From: Actinoplanes sp. KI2
GTDB taxonomy: Bacteria; Actinomycetota; Actinomycetes; Mycobacteriales; Micromonosporaceae
Direction of reading: 5' to 3'
Assembly (NCBI RefSeq): GCF_025630775.1
Contig: NZ_JAOSZE010000034.1
Coordinates: 59,695-123,694 of the forward strand
Length of the DNA: 64,000 nucleotides
The position numbers were made by a program, and so were the translations under genes. The notes beneath the pieces are model-generated. The model had not been told where the DNA came from, ran no database searches, and was given only the letters and a program-made list of their open reading frames with translations. Positions 51,153 to 60,186 of this stretch are shown in pieces (position 1 is the stretch's first letter; every line of letters begins with the position of its first letter).

Positions 51153-52565
51153 ATGACCGCAACCCGATCGTCGGTCGCCAGCGTCAACCCTTACAACAAC
51201 CAGGTGCTGGGCGAGTTCGCGGCGATGTCGGACGAGGCTATCGACTTCGCCGTCGAGGCGGCGCATGCGGCGTTCCTCGGCTGGCGCCGGATGACGCCCG
51301 CCGATCGCGCCGCGATCGTGGGGCGGGCGGGTGAGCTGATGCTGCAACGCCTCGACGAGTTCGCCCGACTCGTGACGCTGGAGATGGGCAAACGCATCAC
51401 GGAGAGCCGGGACGAGGTGCGGCTCGCCGCCGAGATCATGCGGTACTACGGCGAGCGGGGCCCCGGCTTCCTGGCCGACCGGCCGCTGCCCGCGGACGAG
51501 GGGCGGGCGGTGGTGGCCAGTCGGCCGCTCGGCGCGCTCCTCGGGATCATGCCGTGGAACTACCCGTGCTATCAGGTGGCCCGCTTCGCCGCGCCGAACC
51601 TGGCGGCCGGCAACACCATCCTGCTCAAACACGCCAGCAACTGCCCCCAGTCGGCGCTCGCGCTGGAACGGCTGTTCCGCGACGCGGGCGTGCCGCCCGA
51701 CGGATACATCAACATGTACGTCTCAGGCGGGAACGTCCGGCGGATCATCGAAAACCCGTTGGTGCGCGGCGTCTCGCTCACAGGCAGCGACCGCGCCGGC
51801 GCCAGCGTGGCCGAGCGGGCCGGGCGCAACATCGTCAAGACCGTGCTCGAACTGGGCGGGAGCGATCCGTTCATCGTGCTCGACGCCGAAGACCTCGACC
51901 GCACCATTGACGCCGCGGTCACCGCCCGGCTGTCGAACATGGGCCAAAGCTGCGTGAGCCCGAAGCGGTTCATCGTCCTGACCGGGTTCTTCGACCGGTT
52001 CGTCGAAGGGGTTCGGCAGCGATTCGCCGCGCTCATCCCCGGAGACCCGATGGACCCGGCCACGACGCTCTCGCCGCTCTCCTCGGAGCAAGCTGTCGAG
52101 ACCCTCGTCAGCCAGGTTCGGGACACCGTGGCGCAGGGCGCCCGGCTCGTCTCGGGCGGCGGCCGCCTCGACCGACCGGGCGCGTTCGTCCAGGCCACCG
52201 TGCTCACCGACGTACGGCCCGGCATGCGCGCCTACTACGAGGAACTGTTCGGCCCGGTGGCCGTGGTGTATCGGGTGGCCAACGAGGACGAGGCGGTCGA
52301 ATTGGCCAACGACAACCCGTACGGCCTGGGCGCGGCGATCTTTTGCCGGGACCTCGACCGGGCCGGCCGGCTCGCCGAACGGCTCGACGTCGGCATGGTG
52401 TGGATCAACCATCCCACTTCCAGCCGTCCCGAACTTCCCTTCGGCGGCATCAAACGCTCCGGATACGGCCGTGAACTGTCCGACCTCGGAATCCGGGAAC
52501 TCGTCAACCGGAAGCTGATCCGGACCTACCCGACAACCGCAGCGGTCGGCTTCGCCGGCGGCTGA
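51153..52565 (+). CDS. Aldehyde dehydrogenase (succinate-semialdehyde dehydrogenase type)
   Basis: 470 residues from the ATG at 51153. NAD(P)-binding and catalytic residues are intact: MPWNYPCYQVARF, ISLTGSDRAG region, VLELGGSDPF (catalytic Glu), SNMGQSCVSPKR (catalytic Cys), and EELFGPVAVV. Length and the MGQSC/PELPFGGIKRSGYGREL features fit GabD1-type enzymes. It oxidises an aldehyde such as succinate semialdehyde; the true substrate is not shown. It follows baeRF by about 190 bases, probably with its own promoter. Confidence 0.92.
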   Translation: MTATRSSVASVNPYNNQVLGEFAAMSDEAIDFAVEAAHAAFLGWRRMTPADRAAIVGRAGELMLQRLDEFARLVTLEMGKRITESRDEVRLAAEIMRYYGERGPGFLADRPLPADEGRAVVASRPLGALLGIMPWNYPCYQVARFAAPNLAAGNTILLKHASNCPQSALALERLFRDAGVPPDGYINMYVSGGNVRRIIENPLVRGVSLTGSDRAGASVAERAGRNIVKTVLELGGSDPFIVLDAEDLDRTIDAAVTARLSNMGQSCVSPKRFIVLTGFFDRFVEGVRQRFAALIPGDPMDPATTLSPLSSEQAVETLVSQVRDTVAQGARLVSGGGRLDRPGAFVQATVLTDVRPGMRAYYEELFGPVAVVYRVANEDEAVELANDNPYGLGAAIFCRDLDRAGRLAERLDVGMVWINHPTSSRPELPFGGIKRSGYGRELSDLGIRELVNRKLIRTYPTTAAVGFAGG

Positions 52566-52829
52566 ACAGGGAGGTCGACCGGCATGGCCGAGACCGCGCT
52601 GCTGGCGGTGCGGCTCGCCGCGATCGATTGTCCAGGCCCGGACCGGGCGGGACGTCGCTGTCCGAGCGGGATAGCACAATGCCGCCGGAATGCCTTTGGG
52701 CCGGGCCTCGGCCGGCCGCGTCGGGTTCGGATGCGCGCCGACTTCTGCTGCGGCGCCGGGTGGGTGTGGCGGGTGGGGCGGGCAGCAGCTTGGCCGCCAG
52801 TTCAAGGCGACCAGGTGGTGCCTGGGACC

Positions 52830-52990
52830 GTTGGACCATCCCGGTCATCGCCGCTGACGTGTTCCTCGCCGCCGCGACAGCCGTCAGCATCACCACCTCG
52901 GACGACCTGATCGCGATCACCGTTAACGAAGTCCGCCGACTGTTCGGCGAGATCCACGTCATTCCCGAAGCCGTTCTTCATGCGCGGTCA
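52830..52990 (+). pseudogene. C-terminal relic of an IS701-type transposase
   Basis: The plus frame reads RWTIPVIAADVFLAAATAVS, then DDLIAITVNEVRRLF. Intact relatives end with a run like AFLAATAA, DLIPLTLNEVRRLF. The expected final RWRRRHQARA is replaced by unrelated sequence. The gap 52566-52829 contains a short ORF start (MAETALLAVRLAAIDCPGP) after GGGAGG but no recognisable gene. Confidence 0.45.
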
Positions 52991-53845
52991 GGGATGAGTG
53001 CCCGCGGCGTGTACAGCCCTCGGCGGAGTGCCCGCAGCGTGGCCACGATCCGGGTGGGGGCATTGAGCTTCGCCAGGATGCGCTCGACGCTCTCGGCGAC
53101 GGTGCGGGTCGGCAGGTCCAGGGCTGCGGCGATGCGCTGGTCGGACCAGTCGTCGATGAGAAGGCCGAGGATCTCCAGTTCGCGTTGGTCGAGCCCTTGC
53201 GTGTCGCCGGGCGGGGACACCACGACGATCCCGCGCAGGTGGCCCGGCGGGTGTCCGCCGCAGCCCAGCACGGTGATCCGCCGCACGCTGTGGGGACCGT
53301 CGGCGGCGAACGGGCAGAGGAAGGTGACGGCCGACCGCATCGGGTCGAGGGCCTGCGCGATCAGCGGGGCCAGCCTGCCGATCCAATCGCGTGCCGCCGC
53401 TGTGGGATGGCGCTCGGTGTCAGTGTTCAGGCCCAGCAACCCCAGATGCCGGCCGTCGGGGGGTTAACAGGCCGACGCCAAGGCCTTCCCGGAACCCGGC
53501 CGGCGACAGGTACTCCGCCCAGCCTCGTACCCGTTCGCGGGCGATCGGAAGGTCCTGCACCCGCAGCGGCACGCTTGCCCGGTTGAAACCCAGCATTTCG
53601 ATCTCATCGCTGTTGGCTCGGCTGGTGATGAACGCGCGCACCGCGTCGTCGTAGCCCTGATCGGCGACCGGCGTGAGCCGACCCTGTTCCCCACCGAGCA
53701 GGAAGATTCCGGCAGCGCGGAACGGAACCAGCCGGCGAAGCGTTTCCAGCAGCGACTCCGCCCGCTGTTCGATCCGGCCCGCCCCAGCGGCAATCTGCCC
53801 GATCTCAACGGCGACCTCCATACCACCCGGCGGTAGCTCGCCCAC
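52978..53845 (-). pseudogene. GAF-LuxR transcriptional regulator split at a C6 run
   Basis: From the GTG at 53845 one frame encodes a GAF-like domain (LLETLRRLVPFRAAGIFLLG, VRAFITSRANSDEIEML, GFREGLGVGLLTP). The other frame continues DGRHLGLLGLNTDTERHPTA, and ends in a LuxR helix-turn-helix (LDQRELEILGLLIDDWSDQR, RTVAESVERILAKLNAPTR). The junction is a run of six C near 53462; five Cs restore a continuous protein of about 289 residues. It may be a real mutation, a phase-variable run or a read error. Confidence 0.75.
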
Positions 53846-53908
53846 TCATGCAGCCTAGCCCGGTCCTGGTCTCGATGCCCGGGCGCTTGAGCAGCCAAGC
53901 CCCCCTCT

Positions 53909-54082
53909 CCGAACCATCGGTCACCGGGTGAGTGGCGGCCGAGCCGGGCAGCATCGGCCAGCAGCGGGGTGAACCGCTGCACCCATCGGTAGACCGTGAC
54001 ATGGTCGACCTCGATCCCGCGTTCGGCGAGCAGCTCTTCGACATCGCGGCACGAGAGCCCGTAACGCAGGTGCCAGGTCAGA
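53909..54082 (-). pseudogene. N-terminal relic of an IS6-family transposase
   Basis: LTWHLRYGLSCRDVEELLAE, RGIEVDHVTVYRWVQRF and DAARLGRHSPGDRWF are the hallmark opening of IS6/IS26-type transposases. It stops before the first DDE residue (the DETYVKV that should follow is absent). It is fused on its 5' side to an integrase relic of the other IS. Confidence 0.75.
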
Positions 54083-54314
54083 GCCGTAGTCGACGTTCGG
54101 CACCCAGAGGGTGCCGCAGGGCGGCCAGCCAGGCCCGGCCGGCAGAGGCGAAACGGACCCGATCGCCGTGCAGCTGACGTTGCAGGACCGTGACGTGGTG
54201 GCGTAAGGCGAGGATCTCGGCGGCCTTGTCGCGGTCGCTCATCGGCAACAGCCGCAGCAGAGCGAGCGCATTGGTCACGCCGAAGTAGGCCAGCCGAAGC
54301 AACAGCAAAGTCAT
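54083..54314 (-). pseudogene. N-terminal relic of the integrase-type transposase, copy 4
   Basis: From the ATG at 54314: MTLLLLRLAYFGVTNALALL, PMSDRDKAAEILALRHHVTV, and GDRVRFASAGRAWLAALRHP, in one open frame until it meets the IS6 scrap. It is the best preserved N-terminus of this element in the window and defines the intact reading of the other three copies. Upstream it shares CGCGAGGATG with the end repeats. Confidence 0.78.
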
Positions 54315-54575
54315 CCTCGCGCAGCACCCGGCGCTGATCACCATCGACGGCTGGCCACCGGATTCCGCTCCGGGCCGCGGCACCCCGAGTCGGCGGCCCA
54401 GTATGACGTGACCAGAGCGGATGAGGATTTCGGCACCCACAGGATCACCGCGAAGTCAGCTTTCGGCGAGCCATCGATCACAGCGTCACAATGATTGGTC
54501 GGGCAACGCGTAACGCCCATGGATGCTCTGCGTCGGTGCTGCCCGGGTCAAACGGTGCGGTGGCAACGCTGCCGG

Positions 54576-55424
54576 TCAGCCCACAGTGAACTCTTGGGTG
54601 CCCAGCACACGCAGCAGGTCGAGGCGCTCGCGGGACTCGGCGTCCGCCGGCGTCAAGACCAGCAGTTCCTGGCCCAGGTCCGGTGTCACCAGCGTCTCGC
54701 AGTCCAGCAGGATCGGTCCGACGCGGGGGTGCACGAGCGTCTTGCGATCCGCCCGCCGGATGCCGACCTCGTGCTCGGCCCATAGCCGCCGGAACTCGGG
54801 GCTCGCCGCATCCAACCGGGCGATCAACCCGGTAACTGTCGGGTCGCCGGAACGGCGGCCCGCGACGGCACGCAGATCCGCCACCAGCTGGCGGGAATGT
54901 CGGTCCTGCTCCGCGGGTGGGTGGAGGGGGCGGGAGTCGGGTTCGGTGAACCAGCGGTAGGCGAGATACCGCCGGTCGCCGGTGAAGTTGGTGTGATCGC
55001 CGGTCAGCAGCGTGGAGGTCAGGGTCTGAGCCAGCACCTCTCCCAGGTCGGACACGACCAGGGCGGCCGTGTCGCCCAGCAGATCCAGCATGCGGACCAG
55101 GCCGGCGCGGGCGAGCCGGGCCATGCCGTCCGTGGGTGGGGGCTGGTGGCCGGCCAGGTGGAACAGGTGGTCGCGCTCGTCGTCGGACAGGCGCAGGGCG
55201 CGGGCCAGGGCGCCGAGCAACTGAGTGGAGGGCTGACTGCTGCGGCCTTGCTCGAGGCGTACGACATAGTCCACCGACATGCCGGCCAGCATCGCGACCT
55301 CCTCGCGCCGCAGGCCTGCGATGCGGCGGCGGGGGCCGTCGGTGATGCCCACCTCGGCGGGGCGGATGGCCGCGCGGCGGCGGCGCAGGAAGTCGGCGAG
55401 CTGTTCACGCTGCATGTTGTCCAT
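54576..55424 (-). CDS. Helix-turn-helix regulator with MmyB-like ligand domain
   Basis: 282 residues from an ATG at 55424 (a second ATG three codons on is equally possible). XRE domain (FLRRRRAAIRPAEVG, AGLRREEVAMLAGMSVDYVVRLEQGR) plus MmyB-like domain (DLGEVLAQTLTSTLLTGDH, FRRLWAEHEVGIRRADRKTL). Divergent from the aldo/keto reductase, about 90 bases apart, so it probably regulates it. It serves as the complete paralog of the deleted gene at 39693-40139. Confidence 0.9.
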   Translation of the reverse strand: MDNMQREQLADFLRRRRAAIRPAEVGITDGPRRRIAGLRREEVAMLAGMSVDYVVRLEQGRSSQPSTQLLGALARALRLSDDERDHLFHLAGHQPPPTDGMARLARAGLVRMLDLLGDTAALVVSDLGEVLAQTLTSTLLTGDHTNFTGDRRYLAYRWFTEPDSRPLHPPAEQDRHSRQLVADLRAVAGRRSGDPTVTGLIARLDAASPEFRRLWAEHEVGIRRADRKTLVHPRVGPILLDCETLVTPDLGQELLVLTPADAESRERLDLLRVLGTQEFTVG

Positions 55425-55517
55425 GCTCCCCTGTGCGCGAGGGGTAAAACAGGGAGCCGCGCTCCCACGATATGCGGTCCGCTCCCGGCCGCCCGCACCC
55501 CGAGGCAGGGTGGGGAC

Positions 55518-56513
55518 ATGCGGAAACGAACCTTGGGACAGACCGGTCCGGCCGTCGGCGCGCTGGGTCTGGGCGCGATGGGGATGACGAGCGGTGTGTA
55601 TGGCATCTCCGACCGCGCCGAGAGCATCGCGACCGTGCATGCGGCGCTAGATGCGGGGCTCACGCTGATCGACACCGGCGACCACTACGGGGCGGGGCAC
55701 AACGAGATGCTGTTGGCCGAGGCGCTACGCGGTCGGCCGCGGGAAAGCTACCTGCTAAGCGTCAAGTTCGGGGCGCTCCTCGCGCCGGGCGGCGGCTTCC
55801 TCGGGCAGGACAGCCGGCCCGCGGCGGTGAAGAACTTCCTGATCCATTCGATGACCAGGCTGGGCGTCGACTACGTCGACATCTTCCGGCCGGCGCGGCT
55901 CGACCCGGACGTGCCAATCGAGGACACGGTGGGTGCGATCAAAGAGATGATCGAAGCCGGATACGTGCGGCACGTGGGCCTTTCCGAGGTGGGCGCCAAG
56001 ACGATCCGCCGGGCGTGCGCCGTGCACCCGGTTGCCGACCTGCAGATCGAGTACTCGCTGATCTCGCGCGGGGTGGAGGCCGACGTGCTGCCGACGCTGC
56101 GGGAGTTGGGTGTCGGGATGACCGCGTACGGCGTCCTGAGCCGAGGCCTGATCTCCGGGCACTGGAAAAACGCCGCAGCGCAGCCTGGCGACAACCGCAG
56201 CCGGATGCCGCGGTTCTCGGGCGACAACGTCGAGCACAACCTGGCCCTGGTGGAGGCGCTGCGGCGGGTGGCCGAGGCGAAGGGCTGCACCGTGGCCCAG
56301 CTGGCGATCGCGTGGGTGGCAGCCCAGGGCGACGACATCATCCCGCTCGTCGGCGCCCGTACCCGCAATCGCTTGAAAGAGGCTCTGCCCGCCGCCCACC
56401 TGACGCTCTCGGCGGACGACCTGGCCGAGATCGAGAAGGCGGTGCCGGCCGGCTCGGCACACGGCGACCGCTACCCGGCCGCGATGATGGCCAACCTCGG
56501 CGCCGGCAATTGA
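55518..56513 (+). CDS. Aldo/keto reductase
   Basis: 331 residues; GGTGGGGAC precedes the ATG. Barrel motifs: GLGAMGMTSGVYG, LIDTGDHYGAGHNE (catalytic Tyr and Asp), SVKFGALLAPGG (Lys), GLSEVGAKTIRRA, QIEYSLISRGVE, and VGARTRNRLKEAL. In place of the usual LxHxxD it has IFRPARLDPDVP, as in a known YajO/Tas-like subgroup. NADPH-dependent reduction of carbonyls; inducible control by the divergent regulator is likely. Confidence 0.93.
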   Translation: MRKRTLGQTGPAVGALGLGAMGMTSGVYGISDRAESIATVHAALDAGLTLIDTGDHYGAGHNEMLLAEALRGRPRESYLLSVKFGALLAPGGGFLGQDSRPAAVKNFLIHSMTRLGVDYVDIFRPARLDPDVPIEDTVGAIKEMIEAGYVRHVGLSEVGAKTIRRACAVHPVADLQIEYSLISRGVEADVLPTLRELGVGMTAYGVLSRGLISGHWKNAAAQPGDNRSRMPRFSGDNVEHNLALVEALRRVAEAKGCTVAQLAIAWVAAQGDDIIPLVGARTRNRLKEALPAAHLTLSADDLAEIEKAVPAGSAHGDRYPAAMMANLGAGN

Positions 56514-57394
56514 CGCCGCCGGGGCGAGCACGGATGCTAGCCGCGCGCTGCAACCGCTCTGGGCCGAGAAGCAGTGTGGTGATGAACAGACACAGGTAGG
56601 CCGACAACGCCGCACGCAGCACAAGAGGATCGACGTGCGCCACGCCAGCGTCCAAGGCAGGAAGGGCGCTCCATATCCAAGGTGACACCTTCGCGGCAAT
56701 GCGGACGCAGCTCGAAAGGGCTGCCCGCTTGCTGCGCAGCGAGCCGGCCGATCACACACACTCGATGAAGTGGACGGCGTGGTCGAGGAGATGAACGCCA
56801 TGCTTGCGTACTACGAGCAGGTACTCGCTGAGCACGGGAACAAACGCGCTTACGCGGTGATACGCGCATCCAGCTCCAGAACCGCGGGGCGCATGGCCGA
56901 CGGCGTCGCCGCACAGCACGAGAAGCCCGGCCAGACCAGCCCACACCGCGACCACCACGATTGCCACGACCGTCCGATGACGCGCGGCCGCGTGAGGCTC
57001 AGGCACCCTCGTACGACGCCACGGTCCACCGGAGTGACCCTGGCCGGCACCGCGGCAGGGATCAGGCACCCCGCCTCCACATCTCGTCTCGGGTCTGTAT
57101 GAAGTCGCCGGCCGCATAGCGCCTCCACTGCGTTCACCTCAACGGCGCCCCGGCAATCACGCACCCTTTACCGATATACCAGACATATAGCGTAGAAGCG
57201 TCTGGCCCAGGGGAGTGCGACAACAGCGCGACCGCGCGTCGTCGCTGGACGAGTATTCCGGTGCCCGAAAGCCGACCCCCAAGATCGTCCGCAAGTTGCC
57301 GGCGCCGAAGTCCGAGCTCCCGGCTATGCCGCAGCTAGCCAAACAGTCCACGATGTACCGGTTCCCGCCCACCGGCGGCGCAAGCCACTCGGCC
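56514..57394. other. Gene-poor gap with weak ORFs
   Basis: About 880 bases. On the plus strand DGVVEEMNAMLAYYEQVLAE (near 56775), and on the minus strand a possible transmembrane segment VVAIVVVAVWAGLAGLLVLC (near 56935), look protein-like, but they are in conflict and neither has a good start. No family is recognised. Confidence 0.35.
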
Positions 57395-57475
57395 CGCCCG
57401 CACCAAGCCCGAACTCGTGGCTGACGAGGCGAACCAGGTGTGGTCGTGGGACATCGAGCGCCTTAAGGCTCCGCG
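57395..57475 (+). pseudogene. Scrap of an IS3-family orfB transposase
   Basis: RTKPELVADEANQVWSWDIE followed by RLKAP matches the stretch just before and at the first catalytic Asp of IS3 orfB (KPELVATxPNQVWSWDIT). About 25 residues remain; further upstream, STMYR near 57350 may be the same gene in another frame. Confidence 0.65.
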
Positions 57476-57675
57476 AACCGAGAGTGGGGATGAGAGGCCG
57501 CCACCGCCGTTCTGTCGCAGCAGGGCGTTAACGTGTCCGGCACGATCGGATCGACGGATTCCGGGTGACGGTTCCAACCGGCCTGCAACCGTGGCGGATC
57601 GGTGCTGCATCTGTCGTTCTTCACACTCTCGGGCGAGAAACACCGACCCGAGTGTGCGCGAGGAGCCGAAGCCAG

Positions 57676-58764
57676 GTGGCGAACCGACCCGAGCAGTCGA
57701 CCCGTACCCGTACCCGTACTCGCCGGCTGGTCGCCGCGGCGATCGTCGCCGCGCTCGGCGTCGCCGGCACGCCGGCCGTCGCAGGGGCGGCTACCCCAGG
57801 CCCGGCGCCCGCCGGCCCGGCCGCCGCCTCTTGGTCGCAGCTCATGTACCGCAGCCTCACTGCGACGGCGACCGCCGCCCAGCTGCACACGGTCCTCGCC
57901 ACCCAGACGACCGCCGTCGCTACCCAGTCCGCCGCCGTCGTCGTCGCCCAGTCGGCGCTCACCGCAGCGCAGGCCCAGGTGGCCGCTGCGACCTCCGCCG
58001 ACACGGCCGCGCGCACCAGGTTCACGACTGCCAACAAGGCACTCGCGGCGGCGAAGGGTACGTCGATCCGCGCGTCGAAGCAGAAGCCGCGCCGCGCCGC
58101 CGCGGTCACGAGGGCGACCACTGCGGTCAAGGGAGCCGTGCAGGCCCTGGACGCCGCCCGGGCACGCGTCGCGCAGGCCGACGCCGTACTCCAGCAAGCC
58201 CGCACCGGCGTGCAGACCGCGACTACCGGGCTGAGCACCGCGGTCGCCGCCCGCGACACGGCGTCGGCTGCGGCCGCGCAGACCCAGCTGAAACTCGCCG
58301 CCGTCGGCACCCCCGCCGACCTGGCCCGGCAGGCCGCCGCGGTCAGCCAGGACGTCGTCAGCCAGACCCGCGCCGGCTTTACTGTCGCCGACACGACCAC
58401 CGTGTACGGCATCACCGTCAACAACGCCGTCGCGTACGCGTTCAAGCGCATGATCGACGACGCGAAGGCGCAGGGCGTCGTCATGTCCGGTGGCGGGTTC
58501 CGCACCCAGCAGCGGCAGATCGAGCTGCGAACTATCAACGGGTGCCCCGACGTGTGGACCGCGCCGTCGTCGTCGTGCCGGGTTCCGACCGCGATCCCGG
58601 GCCGCTCGCTGCACGAGATCGGCCTGGCGGTCGACATCTCCGCGGGCGGCAAGACGATCACGCGGTCGACTCCGGCGTTCGCCTGGCTGACGGCGCACGC
58701 GGCCGCGTACGGGTTCAAGAACCTGCCGTCCGAGGCCTGGCATTGGTCGATCACCGGTTCCTGA
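57676..58764 (+). CDS. Secreted M15-family D,D-carboxypeptidase-like protein with coiled coil
   Basis: 362 residues from a GTG, with GAGGAG upstream. A basic leader (TRTRTRTRR) and hydrophobic core make a signal peptide. Residues about 50-250 are a long Ala/Thr/Gln-rich coiled coil. The C-terminal VanY/M15 domain has SGGGFRTQQRQ, SLHEIGLAVDIS (zinc ligands His and Asp) and EAWHWS (Glu and His). It should trim peptidoglycan stem peptides outside the membrane, with the coiled coil as spacer or partner site. A PIG-L-type lipoprotein gene follows. Confidence 0.88.
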   Translation: MANRPEQSTRTRTRTRRLVAAAIVAALGVAGTPAVAGAATPGPAPAGPAAASWSQLMYRSLTATATAAQLHTVLATQTTAVATQSAAVVVAQSALTAAQAQVAAATSADTAARTRFTTANKALAAAKGTSIRASKQKPRRAAAVTRATTAVKGAVQALDAARARVAQADAVLQQARTGVQTATTGLSTAVAARDTASAAAAQTQLKLAAVGTPADLARQAAAVSQDVVSQTRAGFTVADTTTVYGITVNNAVAYAFKRMIDDAKAQGVVMSGGGFRTQQRQIELRTINGCPDVWTAPSSSCRVPTAIPGRSLHEIGLAVDISAGGKTITRSTPAFAWLTAHAAAYGFKNLPSEAWHWSITGS

Positions 58765-58987
58765 CCGGGCCCGTCGGTCCGCGGCTGGATGGGAGCTGAG
58801 CCGGTCACTTCCGGGCGTGACGCGTCGCGTCAGTCGTTCACCGGGCGTTCGAGGCCGAAGGTCGGCCGAGCACACCCGCTGCAACCGTTGGCGTTGCGGT
58901 TCGGTAGTGCCGAAAGGATTGCTGTCTTGGGTCCGCTGCGCCGACCGAAACATCCGGTACGGAGTTCAACCTGGTGAGGGAAAGCGC

Positions 58988-60031
58988 ATGAGCCGGCGTC
59001 GCGTCCTGAGTTTAGCCGCGGGGGTGTTCTCGGTAGGTTCATTGGCGGCTTGTGGGGCGGTGCCGCCGGGCACGCAGGTCGCGCCGGCGCCCGTCGGGAA
59101 GCCTGCCGCGGCCGCGCCTTCCTGGGTGCTCATCAGCGGTGATGACCAGCGGGGGACGACCGTCGGAGTTGCTGACCGGGCTTCCTCCGGGCAGAACACC
59201 GCTACGCCCCCGGCGTGTACCGGCCGCACGATGTCGGTCGTGGCGCACGAGGACGACGACCTGCTGTTCCTCAACCCCTCCGTCAGCGACGACGTCGCGG
59301 CGGGCCGGTGCGTGGTGACGGTCTTTGTCACGGCCGGTGACTCGGGCCGTCCCTATAGCTACTGGGAGGGACGCGAGTCGGGGTCGATGGCGGCGTATGC
59401 GACGGCAGCCGGACTGCCCGGCGACTGGACCCACGACACCGCCGTGGCGGCCGGCCACGCGATCACCCGGTACTGGCTGCACAACAGCAAGATCCAGCTG
59501 CTGTTCATGCGGCTGCCCGACGCGCACGGCAACCCGTACGGCCGCCCGGTGTACGGCCTGGAGCGGTTGTGGAACGGACAACTGCCTGCGCTGCGGACCG
59601 TCGACCTGCGTGACACGTACACCAAGAAGACGCTTGTCGCGACGCTCACCGCGCTTATGAACTACTACCGGCCCGACGAGATTCGTACCCTCGACTTCGT
59701 CGGCCACTACGGCGACGGTGACCACAACGACCACCACACGGTCGGTTACCTGACCTACGCCGCGCAGCGTGCCTACGCCTTGCCTCACCGCATCACCGGG
59801 TACATGGGTTATCCGGTCGAGAATCAGCCGGCCAATCTCGCCGACGCCGTACGTGACACCAAGCTCGGCATCTTCCTCGCCTACGCCCCCTACGACAACA
59901 AGGTTTGCCAGACGTACGACGAGTGCATGACCAACTTCTACGCGCCCCGCTTCGACCACAGCATCGTCACCGGGGAACAGACGTACTCGGCGCGACCGCG
60001 GCGCACGACTTCCACCGGCAACCGGCCATGA
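58988..60031 (+). CDS. PIG-L-family deacetylase-like lipoprotein
   Basis: 347 residues from the ATG at 58988, with GAGGGAAAG upstream. Lipobox SLAAC at about residues 18-22. The catalytic domain carries VVAHEDDDLLFLNPS (variant of AHPDDE), TAGDSG, and GDGDHNDHHTVGYL (zinc-binding HxxH region). Family members deacetylate N-acetylglucosaminyl lipids or thiols; an exported member may act on cell-wall sugars. Substrate not shown. Confidence 0.88.
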   Translation: MSRRRVLSLAAGVFSVGSLAACGAVPPGTQVAPAPVGKPAAAAPSWVLISGDDQRGTTVGVADRASSGQNTATPPACTGRTMSVVAHEDDDLLFLNPSVSDDVAAGRCVVTVFVTAGDSGRPYSYWEGRESGSMAAYATAAGLPGDWTHDTAVAAGHAITRYWLHNSKIQLLFMRLPDAHGNPYGRPVYGLERLWNGQLPALRTVDLRDTYTKKTLVATLTALMNYYRPDEIRTLDFVGHYGDGDHNDHHTVGYLTYAAQRAYALPHRITGYMGYPVENQPANLADAVRDTKLGIFLAYAPYDNKVCQTYDECMTNFYAPRFDHSIVTGEQTYSARPRRTTSTGNRP

Positions 60032-60040
60032 AAAGGCCGG
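60022..60040 (+). terminator. Hairpin overlapping the PIG-L-type gene's stop
   Basis: CCGGCC-ATGAAAA-GGCCGG, a 6-bp GC-rich stem that contains the stop codon in its loop. A likely terminator for the lipoprotein gene. Confidence 0.5.
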
Positions 60041-60139
60041 CGGGACCGCAGGAACGTGGATGCCCCGATGCCCTGCACGCGCCCGCTACCTCGGTACCGG
60101 CGTCGAGCAACGCGGGGAGCGCGCCGGGCACAGCGCGTA

Positions 60140-60186
60140 CCAGGCTCCGCGCGGATGAGGCGGAGCACGGGGGCGGTGCGGCTCAT
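60140..60186 (-). pseudogene. Start of a truncated ABC permease gene
   Basis: The ATG at 60186 overlaps the ABC ATPase stop (ATGA) and reads MSRTAPVLRLIRAE, the usual beginning of ABC-2-type permeases (RLxRAEWxKL). After that it degenerates and shifts frame; no membrane helices follow. It shows that the ATPase once headed a two-gene operon. Confidence 0.45.

Noticed and set aside
56752..57164. Small membrane protein gene on the minus strand of the 56.5-57.4 kb gap
   Set aside because: One hydrophobic stretch only, no ribosome-binding site, and a conflicting protein-like plus-strand frame; not enough to call.
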